Shown here: positions 6,838 to 13,251 of the stretch, one piece after another | Position numbering within the stretch: the first letter of the stretch is position 1 | How the letters are laid out: each line of letters starts with the position of its first letter | Virus record (IMG/VR): IMGVR_UViG_3300036985_004809 | Span: 1 to 21,124 of that record | Strand: one strand, 5' to 3' | DNA length: 21,124 nt | From: a virus | The notes under the pieces: generated by a model | Told to the model about the DNA's origin: nothing | Seen by the model: only the letters and a program-made list of their open reading frames with translations | The model's database searches: none | Made by a program: the position numbers and the translations under genes

Positions 6838-7389
6838 ATGCCCGCATCTATCAAGAGCACTACCCCGTTTCAGTTCTATCGCCGCTTGGCTTATGCGGGC
6901 GATGGTGTCGCTGAGCAGACGATCACCGCCGCGTTGACGATCACTCCGTTTTACGAAGAGATCATCGCGCTCAACCCCAGCACGGGTACCCGCGTTGTGA
7001 CCCTGCCGACTGCGGCAGCAGGCGCTCGCAAGGGCATGTGGCACCGCATCGTAAACTCGGGAACAACCTACAACCTGACCATCAACAAGCCCACCGCAAC
7101 CACGCTGGTAACGCTTGCGCCTGGGCAGTCCTGCGAGGTCGTGTTCGGCACGTCGTGGACGCTGGTGGGGGCTTCCGCCACCTCGTTCAAGTCCAGCGAG
7201 CAGACCGGCACCGGTGCCCCCCAGACCGTCGCGCATGGCCTCGGCGTGGTGCCGTCGCTCTTCTACGCGGTCCCGTCCAACTTGACCGGCGGTGCATACG
7301 TCGTGTCGGCGGAAAGCGCCGATGCGACCAACGTTACCCTTACGGTGACCCTCGGCGAAAAGTTCAAGATCATCGCGCTCGCCAAATGA
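6838..7389 (+). CDS. Beta-rich virion protein, probable decoration or fibre protein
   Basis: A 183-aa protein with regular beta-strand alternation and no long helix. Residues about 45-110 form a compact beta unit (RVVTLPTAAAGARKGMWHRIVNSG, YNLTINKPTATTLVTLAPGQSCEVVF) of the kind seen in phage surface and fibre domains. Residues about 122-140 contain TGTGAPQTVAHGLGVVPSLF; I recall the pattern QxVAHGLGxxP as frequent in phage structural proteins and tail fibres. A strong TTTTAGGAG site lies 7 nt before the ATG. The stop overlaps the next ATG (ATGA). Head decoration or neck fibre are both possible; enzymatic function is not suggested. Confidence 0.65.
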   Translation: MPASIKSTTPFQFYRRLAYAGDGVAEQTITAALTITPFYEEIIALNPSTGTRVVTLPTAAAGARKGMWHRIVNSGTTYNLTINKPTATTLVTLAPGQSCEVVFGTSWTLVGASATSFKSSEQTGTGAPQTVAHGLGVVPSLFYAVPSNLTGGAYVVSAESADATNVTLTVTLGEKFKIIALAK

Positions 7390-7598
7390 ACCCCATCGCA
7401 CCCAAACGTAAAATCGACGTGCTCCACATTGTGGGCATCATCGCCGGGGCTATCGCGGGCATCGCTGGTGGGCAGCAGCTCGCCAGCCGCCCAGCGCCGT
7501 GCCCGGCGTGCCTCGAGTGCGCGCCCTGTCCCGAAGTGGTGGTCGCCACTCCCGCCGACTGCGAGCCGCCAGCAGCAGCTCCGGCAGTGGTGCCCTAA
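7386..7598 (+). CDS. 70-aa single-pass membrane protein with CxxCxxCxxC motif
   Basis: The gene starts at an ATG that overlaps the previous stop (ATGA) and ends directly before the GTG of the next gene, so it fits the operon exactly. The short N terminus is basic (MNPIAPKRK), followed by one hydrophobic segment at about 12-32 (VLHIVGIIAGAIAGIAGG), which predicts an N-in membrane anchor. The outer part is Pro-rich and carries Cys 39, 42, 45 and 48 at exact CxxC spacing (CPACLECAPCP), then Cys 59. There is no lipobox. The Cys run resembles metal or Fe-S sites but lacks the ferredoxin spacing before the last Cys. Function unknown; a lysis accessory, superinfection or assembly role are all possible. 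Confidence 0.72.
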   Translation: MNPIAPKRKIDVLHIVGIIAGAIAGIAGGQQLASRPAPCPACLECAPCPEVVVATPADCEPPAAAPAVVP

Positions 7599-8357
7599 GT
7601 GCCTACCTACTCCGTAGACTCGCAGCTGCCGTCGTTCTACGAGCGCGAGTGCAGCTCGACGGTGACGCTGCCTGTCTATGCGGGTGGGTCGTCGCCGGCG
7701 GTCGCCAACTCAGGCGTGTTCAAGCTCTTTGACGTAACCAAGGCCGTCGTTGTGACCGGCGCGGTGACGTTCGTGGGCGGGGTGGCGACGTTTACCGTGC
7801 CTGCGCTTTCCCTGCCCGCCACAGCGCCCCTATCGGCGTTCTGGCAGGAAGAGTGGGTGCTAACCTTTGGCACCCACGTCGAGACTTTCCGCCGCGATGC
7901 GTTCCTATGTCTCCGACTGCTCCACAACGTCGTAACGGAAACCATGCTGGTACGTCGGGTTAGTGACCTCGCGGCTATCCGGCCTCCGACGATCACCAGC
8001 TACGAGCCGTACATCCAAGAGGCTTGGGGCATTTGCCAGCGCACGCTGCTCCAAGACGGTCGCCGCCCGTACCTCGCGATGAACGACTACGCTTTTGCGG
8101 ACTGGGTGTGCGCCTTGACCCTTGAGCTCGCGTTCCGCGATTTTGCGACGTACAGCGGCGAGGGCAGGTTTTCGACGGAGGCGGACAAGTACCGCGCCGA
8201 TGCCGACAAGGCGTTCGACCGCCTCAAACTTGAATACGACTTGAGCGAGCAGAACGTGCGTACCGCCGCTATCCCCGGCCAAAGTGCCCAACCTGTAATC
8301 TATACCAACTACAACCCCGCCTCCGCATACCGGATGTGGGGTCCACGGAGAGTCTGA
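7599..8357 (+). CDS. Probable head-tail adaptor protein
   Basis: A 252-aa two-part protein. Residues 1-105 are beta-rich (STVTLPVYAGGSSPAVANSG, VVVTGAVTFVGGVATFTVPAL, EEWVLTFGTHVETFRRDAFL), like an immunoglobulin-type domain. Residues 115-235 are helical with the sequence pattern of head-tail adaptors that dock under the portal: SYEPYIQEAWGICQRTLLQDGRRPYLAMNDY, then FADWVCALTLELAFRDFATY, then a helix KYRADADKAFDRLKLEYDLSEQ. The start is a GTG immediately after the preceding stop, so expression is probably coupled. Its place after capsid genes and before tail genes fits. The adaptor call is by pattern and position, with no invariant motif. Confidence 0.62.
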   Translation: MPTYSVDSQLPSFYERECSSTVTLPVYAGGSSPAVANSGVFKLFDVTKAVVVTGAVTFVGGVATFTVPALSLPATAPLSAFWQEEWVLTFGTHVETFRRDAFLCLRLLHNVVTETMLVRRVSDLAAIRPPTITSYEPYIQEAWGICQRTLLQDGRRPYLAMNDYAFADWVCALTLELAFRDFATYSGEGRFSTEADKYRADADKAFDRLKLEYDLSEQNVRTAAIPGQSAQPVIYTNYNPASAYRMWGPRRV

Positions 8358-8358
8358 T

Positions 8359-8757
8359 ATGCCCTATGTGTCTACCGTTGTTGGACCTACGACCTCTGTA
8401 ATCAAAGGTCGCGCGACCTATCGCTGGACTATCAGCGAGACCGGTGCGGCACCCACCGACACTTGGACGATCACCGGCGCGCCGGCGGTCGGGACGATCT
8501 CGCTGTACCGCGCAAACCTGACCGCAGGCACTGGGGTCACGATCAACCCTCGCTTGGGTCGCACCCTTGCTTTTACGACCTCGACTAACGACGTGATCGG
8601 CGTGTCGGCCACCACGGCGGCCCTCGTCAACGACGGCACCAGCCTAAAGTACTCCGGCCTGACTGCCGGTAAGATCTTCGGGCGCTCTTTGCCCAGCAAC
8701 GCCGCTGCCGACCATTCGATCTCGACTGAGATTGTAATCGTGGAAGGTGTGGAATGA
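8359..8757 (+). CDS. Small beta-rich virion protein (132 aa)
   Basis: The protein is almost entirely short beta strands and turns rich in Thr, Ser, Gly and Ala (ATYRWTISETGAAPTDTWTI, AVGTISLYRANLTAGTGVTINPRLGR). It ends with a strand at the extreme C terminus (DHSISTEIVIVEGVE). No catalytic motif, signal peptide or membrane segment is present. GGAGAG lies 7-8 nt before the ATG. The stop overlaps the start of the glycine-rich gene by 4 bp (ATGA), so the two are probably co-translated and may assemble together. A head or neck decoration protein is the most likely role. Confidence 0.6.
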   Translation: MPYVSTVVGPTTSVIKGRATYRWTISETGAAPTDTWTITGAPAVGTISLYRANLTAGTGVTINPRLGRTLAFTTSTNDVIGVSATTAALVNDGTSLKYSGLTAGKIFGRSLPSNAAADHSISTEIVIVEGVE

Positions 8758-9650
8758 GTTGGTCGCAAGCCTCGGGCGCGTCCTCGGGCGCGGCTACGCT
8801 CCCCACCGGTTTCATGGCCCAACAATACGGTGTTGGATCAATGGCGGATCTCACCGTTGGGACCGGCACTATCACCACGCTGGCCAAAGACAGCTATTAC
8901 AACAACGTCACGATCCAAGGCACTGGCACGCTAAAGACCGCGGGCTGGCGTCTGTTCGTAAGTGGCACCCTTACAATCTCAAGCGCGGGTAGCGTCAACG
9001 ACGACGGCCTAACGTCCACAGGCACCAGCGGCGGCGCTGGTTTGGCTTCACGCGGCTCTTTGGGTGGCCAGTCTGGAGCGGGCGCTAACGGCATCATAAG
9101 CACGGGCAACGGTGGCGCGGGCGCGGGCGCGGGCGCGTCCTCAATGAACAACATCGGAACGCTCCCGCTCGGTGGCGCGGGCGGCGCGGGCGCGTCGGTT
9201 CAGATTGGTGGAGCCGGTGGTTCTGCAACCGGCGGGACCACGCTTCAGTCTATCTGGGGCTCGTGGGACAACGGGCGCATGAACAGCGGCGTGGTTTTCA
9301 CCGGCGGCGCTGGCGGCGGTTCGGGGTCGAGCTCCTCCGCTACGTCCGCGAGCTCGGGCGGCGGCGGGTCAGGCGGCGGGGTTGTTTGGGTAGCGGCTAA
9401 GGCCGTTAGCAATGCTGGCCGAATCTCCGCTAACGGCGGGAACGGCGCGGCGGCGGTCGGAACCAACAACGCTGGCGGCGGCGGCGGCGGCGGCGGCGGT
9501 ATTGTGGTTTTGATCACCGACACGCTTACCAGTCTGGTCGGTACGGTCACGGCCAACGCCGGCTCCGGTGGGACCGCTGTTGGCACCTCGCTCCCCGGCG
9601 TGGCTGGCGTGACGGGCGCGGTCTGCATTATCGGGATGAACGGAACGTGA
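8754..9650 (+). CDS. Glycine-rich virion protein, adhesin-like
   Basis: A 298-aa structural protein. Residues about 30-85 form a beta-solenoid-like unit (GTGTITTLAKDSYYNNVTIQG, TLKTAGWRLFVSGTLTISSAGSV) that I recall in many phage glycine-rich proteins. Residues about 88-265 hold repeated Gly-rich blocks of the GGAGGxG type (TGNGGAGAGAGA, LGGAGGAGASVQIGGAGGS, GGAGGGSGSSSS) and a run of nine Gly before IVVLITDTL. Such blocks can pack as polyglycine-II helices, as in the T4-like S16 adhesin. It lacks signals for secretion or catalysis. The gene sits between neck genes rather than beside tail-fibre genes, so it may form collar or neck fibres. It overlaps both neighbours by 4 bp. Confidence 0.72.
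   Translation: MSWSQASGASSGAATLPTGFMAQQYGVGSMADLTVGTGTITTLAKDSYYNNVTIQGTGTLKTAGWRLFVSGTLTISSAGSVNDDGLTSTGTSGGAGLASRGSLGGQSGAGANGIISTGNGGAGAGAGASSMNNIGTLPLGGAGGAGASVQIGGAGGSATGGTTLQSIWGSWDNGRMNSGVVFTGGAGGGSGSSSSATSASSGGGGSGGGVVWVAAKAVSNAGRISANGGNGAAAVGTNNAGGGGGGGGGIVVLITDTLTSLVGTVTANAGSGGTAVGTSLPGVAGVTGAVCIIGMNGT
9474..9500 (+). repeat. (GGC)8-GGT microsatellite encoding Gly9
   Basis: Eight uninterrupted GGC units and a final GGT run in frame through the glycine-rich virion gene and encode nine consecutive glycines. Perfect trinucleotide repeats can change length by replication slippage without breaking the frame. No functional proof is available. Confidence 0.85.
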
Positions 9651-10102
9651 GCGTCCGCGAGCGCCAGGACCAGACACTCCGCGCCCTGCTTACGCAGGTC
9701 GATAGCGTGCTGTCGGGTACTGGCCTCAAGCGGTCGCCCGCTCTGTTCAGCGCCGGTGACCTTCCCAAAAGCTTAGTGGACAACAGCTATTGTATGGCGA
9801 TCCAGAGCGCGGACACGCAGCTGTACCGCGAGGGCGGTGAGGAATCAGCGCGGGTGATCCACCAGCTCACGCTGTCGGTGCTCAAGCAGATTAAACCGAT
9901 GGCGCAGTTTCAATCGCTGCTCGATGCGGGCGACGTCGAAGAACGCCTTATGGCCGCAATGCTGAAACGATCCCACCTGCCCTACGCAGTCGTCAAATGG
10001 ATCTCCACCCAACGCACCCCGACCCCATCCCGCGAGTACCTGCTCATCGAGGCGGTGTTCACGTTGGAATGTGACTGGTCGTGGTCGGGGCTCAACGCCT
10101 AA
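9647..10102 (+). CDS. Probable tail terminator / tail completion protein
   Basis: A 151-aa mixed alpha/beta protein. The N-terminal helix (RERQDQTLRALLTQVDSVLSGTG) is followed by strands (SYCMAIQSADTQ; SARVIHQLTLSVLKQI). A helix then carries acidic residues (AGDVEERLMAAML), and the last strand is YLLIEAVFTLECDWSW. This order and a final 'edge' strand are typical of tail terminators, which cap the tube and join it to the head. It lies directly before the tail tube candidate, as expected. The start is a GTG overlapping the previous TGA. The assignment is by fold pattern and synteny; a neck protein is the alternative. Confidence 0.58.
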   Translation: MSVRERQDQTLRALLTQVDSVLSGTGLKRSPALFSAGDLPKSLVDNSYCMAIQSADTQLYREGGEESARVIHQLTLSVLKQIKPMAQFQSLLDAGDVEERLMAAMLKRSHLPYAVVKWISTQRTPTPSREYLLIEAVFTLECDWSWSGLNA

Positions 10103-10111
10103 CGTTTTATG

Positions 10112-10120
10112 TGCTATACC
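10112..10120 (+). promoter_or_regulatory. Candidate extended -10 element before the tail tube gene
   Basis: TGC-TATACC in the 39-bp gap before the tail tube gene matches a TGn extended -10 with 4 of 6 hexamer matches. No acceptable -35 is visible. In an operon where most genes overlap, this gap could hold a promoter, but the support is weak. Confidence 0.2.
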
Positions 10121-10141
10121 CTGCAACCTTAGAGGTGTCTC

Positions 10142-10648
10142 ATGCCAGAATCTACTGTGATCCGTACGAAGCGCGACGGCCAAATCCTACTCGCCGACAA
10201 CGGCGCGGGAAACACCTACACCATCGTCAGGGAAGACGGCAGCTTCACGCTGAACTTGCCCGATCACTCGATTGTCCACGTCCTTGATCGTGGCGTAATC
10301 GGCGCTATCCCGATGATCCGCATCGGCGATGAAGCGGTGATGAGCGGCGGTTTCAGCGCCTACCTGAGCGACTTGGGCGCGACTGCAAACAACTACGTCA
10401 CCCTCAACGACCTCATCATGCGTTTTACGGCGCGGTATGTCGCAACCAATTGGGTGTCTACGATGGGATCCAACAGCGACGTCTTTACGGTCACGATCAC
10501 CTACACCATCGACGGCTCGCCGTTTGGTGAGGCAGACAAGTCTCTTGTGTTGCCGTTCTGCGTGGTGCGCGGCAACATTGCCGAAGGCGACCCCAACAAG
10601 TTTGCCGTGACTTTTACCTCGTACGCCGTCCGCCCCACCCTATCGTAA
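10142..10648 (+). CDS. Probable major tail tube protein
   Basis: A 168-aa beta-rich protein proposed to polymerise into the hollow tail tube around the tape measure. It starts with short strands and turns (TKRDGQILLADNGAGNTYTIVREDGSFTLNLPD), then VHVLDRGVIGAIPMIRIGDEAVMSGGFSAYLSDL, a helix-like segment (NNYVTLNDLIMRFTARY), and finishes with a beta sandwich half (FTVTITYTIDGSPFGEADKSLVL, GDPNKFAVTFTSYAVRPTL). The 'input residues, base domain, small C-terminal beta unit' pattern and the position after the terminator candidate support it. AGAGGTG precedes the ATG by 6 nt. Tail tubes diverge strongly, so a second minor tail protein cannot be excluded. Confidence 0.66.
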   Translation: MPESTVIRTKRDGQILLADNGAGNTYTIVREDGSFTLNLPDHSIVHVLDRGVIGAIPMIRIGDEAVMSGGFSAYLSDLGATANNYVTLNDLIMRFTARYVATNWVSTMGSNSDVFTVTITYTIDGSPFGEADKSLVLPFCVVRGNIAEGDPNKFAVTFTSYAVRPTLS

Positions 10649-10663
10649 TCAGGAGCCACCAAC

Positions 10664-11209
10664 ATGGGCAACGCATCCGCCTCCGTCAGTCTGCAAATCA
10701 CCGCCCGCGACGTCCTGAACTCGGGACTGTCTCGCGGCGTCATTCCGATCCAGTTCGCGCAAGTGCTCGAGCTTAACAGCGGCCTCACCGACGCAAACAT
10801 CGACCTCGCTTGGTCGGTCACTCGCGTGGCCATGCCCGCAAGCGCCACAACCAATATGGACCTACACGGCGCGTTGAACGACTCGTTCGGCAACGTGGTG
10901 CAGTTCCATGAGGTGGTGTTGATCGCATTGGTCAACAACCGCGCCGACGCTGCGGCGTACCTGCTGCTCGCTCCCGCAGCTTCCAACGGGTTTGGCCGTC
11001 TGACCACGTCCAAGGGGTTTTGGCCCGCCGACATTGCAGCGGACGGCGACCAAGGCAGCATCGTGGGGCCGTCGTCGTGGTTGTGTCTGTACGATCCCAC
11101 TGGTGTGCCGACCGCAGCGGGGACTGCGGACATCCTCTCGATCACCACCAGCGCCGTCGTTGGCGCGACCAACGGGTGGTCAATCTTGATCCTCGGTCGC
11201 TCCGCTTAG
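10664..11209 (+). CDS. Beta-rich virion protein of the tail region (181 aa)
   Basis: The central block (MDLHGALNDSFGNVVQFHEVVLIALVNN, then AAAYLLLAPAASNGFG) has the pattern 'L-D-FGN-V-F--V--I---N--A--L-----ASNGF', which I recall from small structural proteins of environmental phages. It is followed by strands ending in SIVGPSSWLCLYD and GWSILILGRS. No helix-rich stretch, membrane segment or active site is seen. It has its own AGGAG 8-9 nt upstream. It may be a tube-decorating or minor tail protein; the exact role is not known. Confidence 0.6.
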   Translation: MGNASASVSLQITARDVLNSGLSRGVIPIQFAQVLELNSGLTDANIDLAWSVTRVAMPASATTNMDLHGALNDSFGNVVQFHEVVLIALVNNRADAAAYLLLAPAASNGFGRLTTSKGFWPADIAADGDQGSIVGPSSWLCLYDPTGVPTAAGTADILSITTSAVVGATNGWSILILGRSA

Positions 11210-11240
11210 TAGTCTCACCCCACACATAGGAGGGTTTGTC

Positions 11241-11642
11241 ATGCACGCCCACTCCCCCGACCTCGCACTTAAAATCGCCGCCATCGAGCGTGAGCTCGAC
11301 GTCATCCACGTTGGATGGCGCGACAAGGCGCGGTTCGATCACGTCGCGTACGACCTCAAAGCTCGTATCAAATGGTGCCTCAAGCGCCTGTCGTTGCTGT
11401 GTGAGGGCAACGACTACGACGTGCTCATCGTGCGTGACGCCCGCAACTCGCAGCAGTGCTACGCACACCCGGTCCTCCCGGCTACCCACCGCTACGAGGC
11501 GGTCACCCGCGAGCCTCCATCCCCCCTCGGCGTGCTCCCTCCGATGCCGATGGACGTAGAGACTCCCCGCGACGTCGGGGAGCTCGCTTTGGGTAGCAAC
11601 ACCGACCGCGAGCAGCTGCGGCAGCTGGGCGGTGCCGAATGA
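11241..11642 (+). CDS. Uncharacterised tail-module protein (133 aa)
   Basis: Residues 1-60 are helical and charged (DLALKIAAIERELDVIHVGWRDKARFDHVAYDLKARIKWCLKRLSLL), and the C-terminal half is Pro-rich and extended (PPSPLGVLPPMPMDVETPRDV). No family is recognised. It lies between tail tube and tail chaperone and ends in an ATGA overlap with the chaperone, so the two are probably co-translated. It has a strong ribosome-binding site (AGGAGGG about 8 nt before the ATG). It may be a chaperone partner or a tube-associated protein; this is only an inference from position. Confidence 0.72.
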   Translation: MHAHSPDLALKIAAIERELDVIHVGWRDKARFDHVAYDLKARIKWCLKRLSLLCEGNDYDVLIVRDARNSQQCYAHPVLPATHRYEAVTREPPSPLGVLPPMPMDVETPRDVGELALGSNTDREQLRQLGGAE

Positions 11643-12112
11643 AGACGCGCTCCAAGCCACTGGTGCTCCCCGTGCCGCTCCCTGACCGGTACTGGCAGCA
11701 GACTATCGAGGACCGGGGCGTGCTGACGTTCCGTCACCCCTACTACGGGGTGGCTTCGGCGGTAGTGCAGTGCCTGCTCGCTCACCGTACCGACGACGTG
11801 GATCTCAGCCCGCAGGCCACTGCGGAGCGGATGCTGCCGATGTGCGGACTGGTGATTGGAGTGTGCTGGTACGACCACTCGCTCGAGCTCGAGACCCAGC
11901 TGGACCTCGGCAAGCTCGGCGATGCCGACCTTGTGGCCTACGGCCACCGGGTCTGCGAGGAGCTACAGGATGCCGGGTGGGTGTTGCTCGACCTCGTCGA
12001 GCTGCTCGGTGGCATCGCGCCGCAGCTGTACCAGCGGCAGCTGCTGCTCAACATGGCAATGGCACGCTCCAGTTTTTCCGCAGCCCTTCCGGTAGACTCG
12101 ACGGCCTCCTAA
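11639..12112 (+). CDS. Tail assembly chaperone, short (zero-frame) form
   Basis: A 157-aa protein in the place of lambda gpG, between tail tube and tape measure, expected to bind the tape measure during tail assembly. It has an N-terminal beta part (PLVLPVPLPDRYW, GVLTFRHPYYGVASAVVQCLL) and a helical C-terminal half (TAERMLPMCGLVIGVCW, LGDADLVAYGHRVCEELQDAGWVLLDLVELLGGIAPQL). The zero-frame tail after 12076 (SAALPVDSTAS) is short and looks non-conserved. A second open frame at -1 extends 242 nt past this stop, as in phages that make a frameshifted G-GT product. The start overlaps the previous stop (ATGA). Confidence 0.72.
   Translation: MKTRSKPLVLPVPLPDRYWQQTIEDRGVLTFRHPYYGVASAVVQCLLAHRTDDVDLSPQATAERMLPMCGLVIGVCWYDHSLELETQLDLGKLGDADLVAYGHRVCEELQDAGWVLLDLVELLGGIAPQLYQRQLLLNMAMARSSFSAALPVDSTAS
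12073..12077 (+). promoter_or_regulatory. Candidate -1 ribosomal slippage site (T5)
   Basis: Zero-frame codons AGT TTT TCC let the P-site tRNA-Phe move from TTT (12074-12076) to TTT (12073-12075), while TCC becomes TTC in the A site. It is not a textbook X-XXY-YYZ heptamer. A possible stimulator stem, CGGCCTCC (12102-12109) with GGGGGCCG (12137-12144), starts 24 nt downstream, further than usual. Confidence 0.4.
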
Positions 12113-12354
12113 CGGAGCACGGCGCACGACACCTGGGGGGGCCGCACGCCGCCTACAACCTACCGACAGAGGAATATGTGGATCTCGTCGCGCACATCAT
12201 CACTCGCGACTCCCCGGATGGGTGGCAAAACACGCTCGCCCCGGTGAGCGCGAGCGACCACGTCTACATGAGCAACGTGCGCTCTAAGCCCGCCAGCCCT
12301 GCCCGCCCCAGTGATCCAGCCCTCGCGGCGTTCCACGACTGGGCGACACGGTAA
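12076..12354 (+). CDS. Tail assembly chaperone C-terminal extension, -1 frame
   Basis: A 92-aa segment with normal codon use and no plausible separate gene fills the 241 bp between the zero-frame stop and the next gene, in the -1 frame relative to 11639. It reads FRSPSGRLDGLLTEHG at its start and later EEYVDLVAHIITRDSPDGW and DPALAAFHDWATR. Slippage on the T5 run at 12073-12077 (zero-frame codons AGT TTT TCC) would join it after codon 146, giving a 238-aa fusion comparable to lambda gpGT. A GTG at 12178 behind GAGGAA could start a separate 58-aa protein instead. Its stop overlaps the next ATG by one base (TAATG). Confidence 0.6.
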   Translation, partial: FRSPSGRLDGLLTEHGARHLGGPHAAYNLPTEEYVDLVAHIITRDSPDGWQNTLAPVSASDHVYMSNVRSKPASPARPSDPALAAFHDWATR

Positions 12355-12806
12355 TGGGTTTTGAGTACCCCGTGCGGCTTGACAGCATCGACACCTACCG
12401 GTCGTCGCGGCACGGGTCGTTTCGGTTTTTGGAACTTGAAGAGCTGCAAGTGCTCGACAACTACGCGAGCGAGATCTTAAACGAGATTGAAGACCAGTGG
12501 CCGGTCGATACCTCGACGTCGAGGGACTCGTTTTCGTACACCTTGCTGTCGGATGGAACCACGGGTTTTACCATCCAAAACGACTGCGACTATGCCGAAT
12601 ACATCACGGAGGCGGGGACTACCCCCGTACGCGATAACGGCACCCCGCTGTTCGACACGTTGATCCCAAAAGTTCTGTCCAAATCCAACCCCACCGTCGT
12701 CAAAATGCTTGACGCGATGCGGGTGGTCACCGACTCCGTCGAGGCGCGGTTGTCGAGCACCCCAGCAGCAGCTGCTCGACCACGGAGGCCGCGTGGCAAT
12801 CGTTGA
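12354..12806 (+). CDS. HK97 gp10-like neck / tail completion protein
   Basis: A 150-aa protein with the typical layout of the HK97 gp10-like family, which helps join head and tail. The first helix is followed by a PVDT-type block (EIEDQWPVDTSTSRDSFSYTL, about 43-63; family pattern P-V-D-T-[GS]-x-[LS]-R-x-S), then a strand GFTIQNDCDYAEYITEAGTT (family pattern N-x-x-x-Y-A-x-Y-[IV]-E-x-G-T). Next come a turn (TPLFDTLIP) and a C-terminal helix. The C terminus is basic and Ala/Pro-rich and overlaps the next gene. Such genes normally precede the tail tube; here the gene follows the chaperone. The start overlaps the TAA of the chaperone extension by one base. Confidence 0.66.
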   Translation: MGFEYPVRLDSIDTYRSSRHGSFRFLELEELQVLDNYASEILNEIEDQWPVDTSTSRDSFSYTLLSDGTTGFTIQNDCDYAEYITEAGTTPVRDNGTPLFDTLIPKVLSKSNPTVVKMLDAMRVVTDSVEARLSSTPAAAARPRRPRGNR

Positions 12807-13251
12807 GGCCATATCGACCGTTGACCTGACGACGAACATTGATCGCCGGCTAAGCGACTGCGAGCGGCGGGTGTTCCGCAAACACAAGGATCGGATCCTG
12901 TTGGCCGTCAAAACCGCCTGGACGGGGTGGCTCTACATCGGACGCCCTGCCGGCGCACAAGAAAACGTCAGTTTCAAAGAGTGGTACGCCACGATTGAAA
13001 GCACCGTTGGCGATAAAGTAGTGCTCAGAATCTTCAATGCGGCGGACTACTCCAGCTTCGTGCATCGGTCGGGCTCCACCGTGATCGAATGGCAGCGGAT
13101 ATGGGCAGAGGTGGAGGCGGCTTACATCCCGCCCCTCGCCGCCGACCTGCGGGCTGAGATTATCAAAAACCTATCCGCGCCTGCCAACCCAAAGAAGCTG
13201 GGTCCAAAGGGTGGTGCTACAACAATCCGCAGAGAGGCTATCTCACTATGA
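12793..13251 (+). CDS. Second gp10-like tail/neck protein
   Basis: The start is placed at the GTG at 12793 (MAIVEAISTVDLTTN), 4 nt after GGAGG at 12784-12788; a longer frame back to 12709 gives an Arg/Pro/Gln-rich stretch that looks non-coding. The 152-aa product is helical at first (NIDRRLSDCERRVFRKHKDRILLAVKTAW). It then shows a strand-turn-strand block NVSFKEWYATIESTVGDKVVLRIFNAADYSSFVHRSGST, parallel to the upstream gene (RDSFSYTL ... NDCDYAEYITEAGT). A C-terminal helix (IPPLAADLRAEIIKNLSAP) and a basic tail follow. It looks like a diverged member of the same family. Its stop overlaps the tape measure start (ATGA). Confidence 0.58.
   Translation: MAIVEAISTVDLTTNIDRRLSDCERRVFRKHKDRILLAVKTAWTGWLYIGRPAGAQENVSFKEWYATIESTVGDKVVLRIFNAADYSSFVHRSGSTVIEWQRIWAEVEAAYIPPLAADLRAEIIKNLSAPANPKKLGPKGGATTIRREAISL

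Noticed and set aside
12135-12141. Seven-G run as the chaperone slip site
   Set aside because: It lies downstream of the zero-frame stop (12110-12112), so zero-frame ribosomes would not reach it; it may only be part of a stem.
12178-12354. Independent 58-aa gene from the GTG at 12178
   Set aside because: A GAGGAA site precedes it by only 3 nt, and the frame is open and codon-normal well upstream of the GTG, so a frameshift extension explains more of the sequence; it is kept as the alternative.
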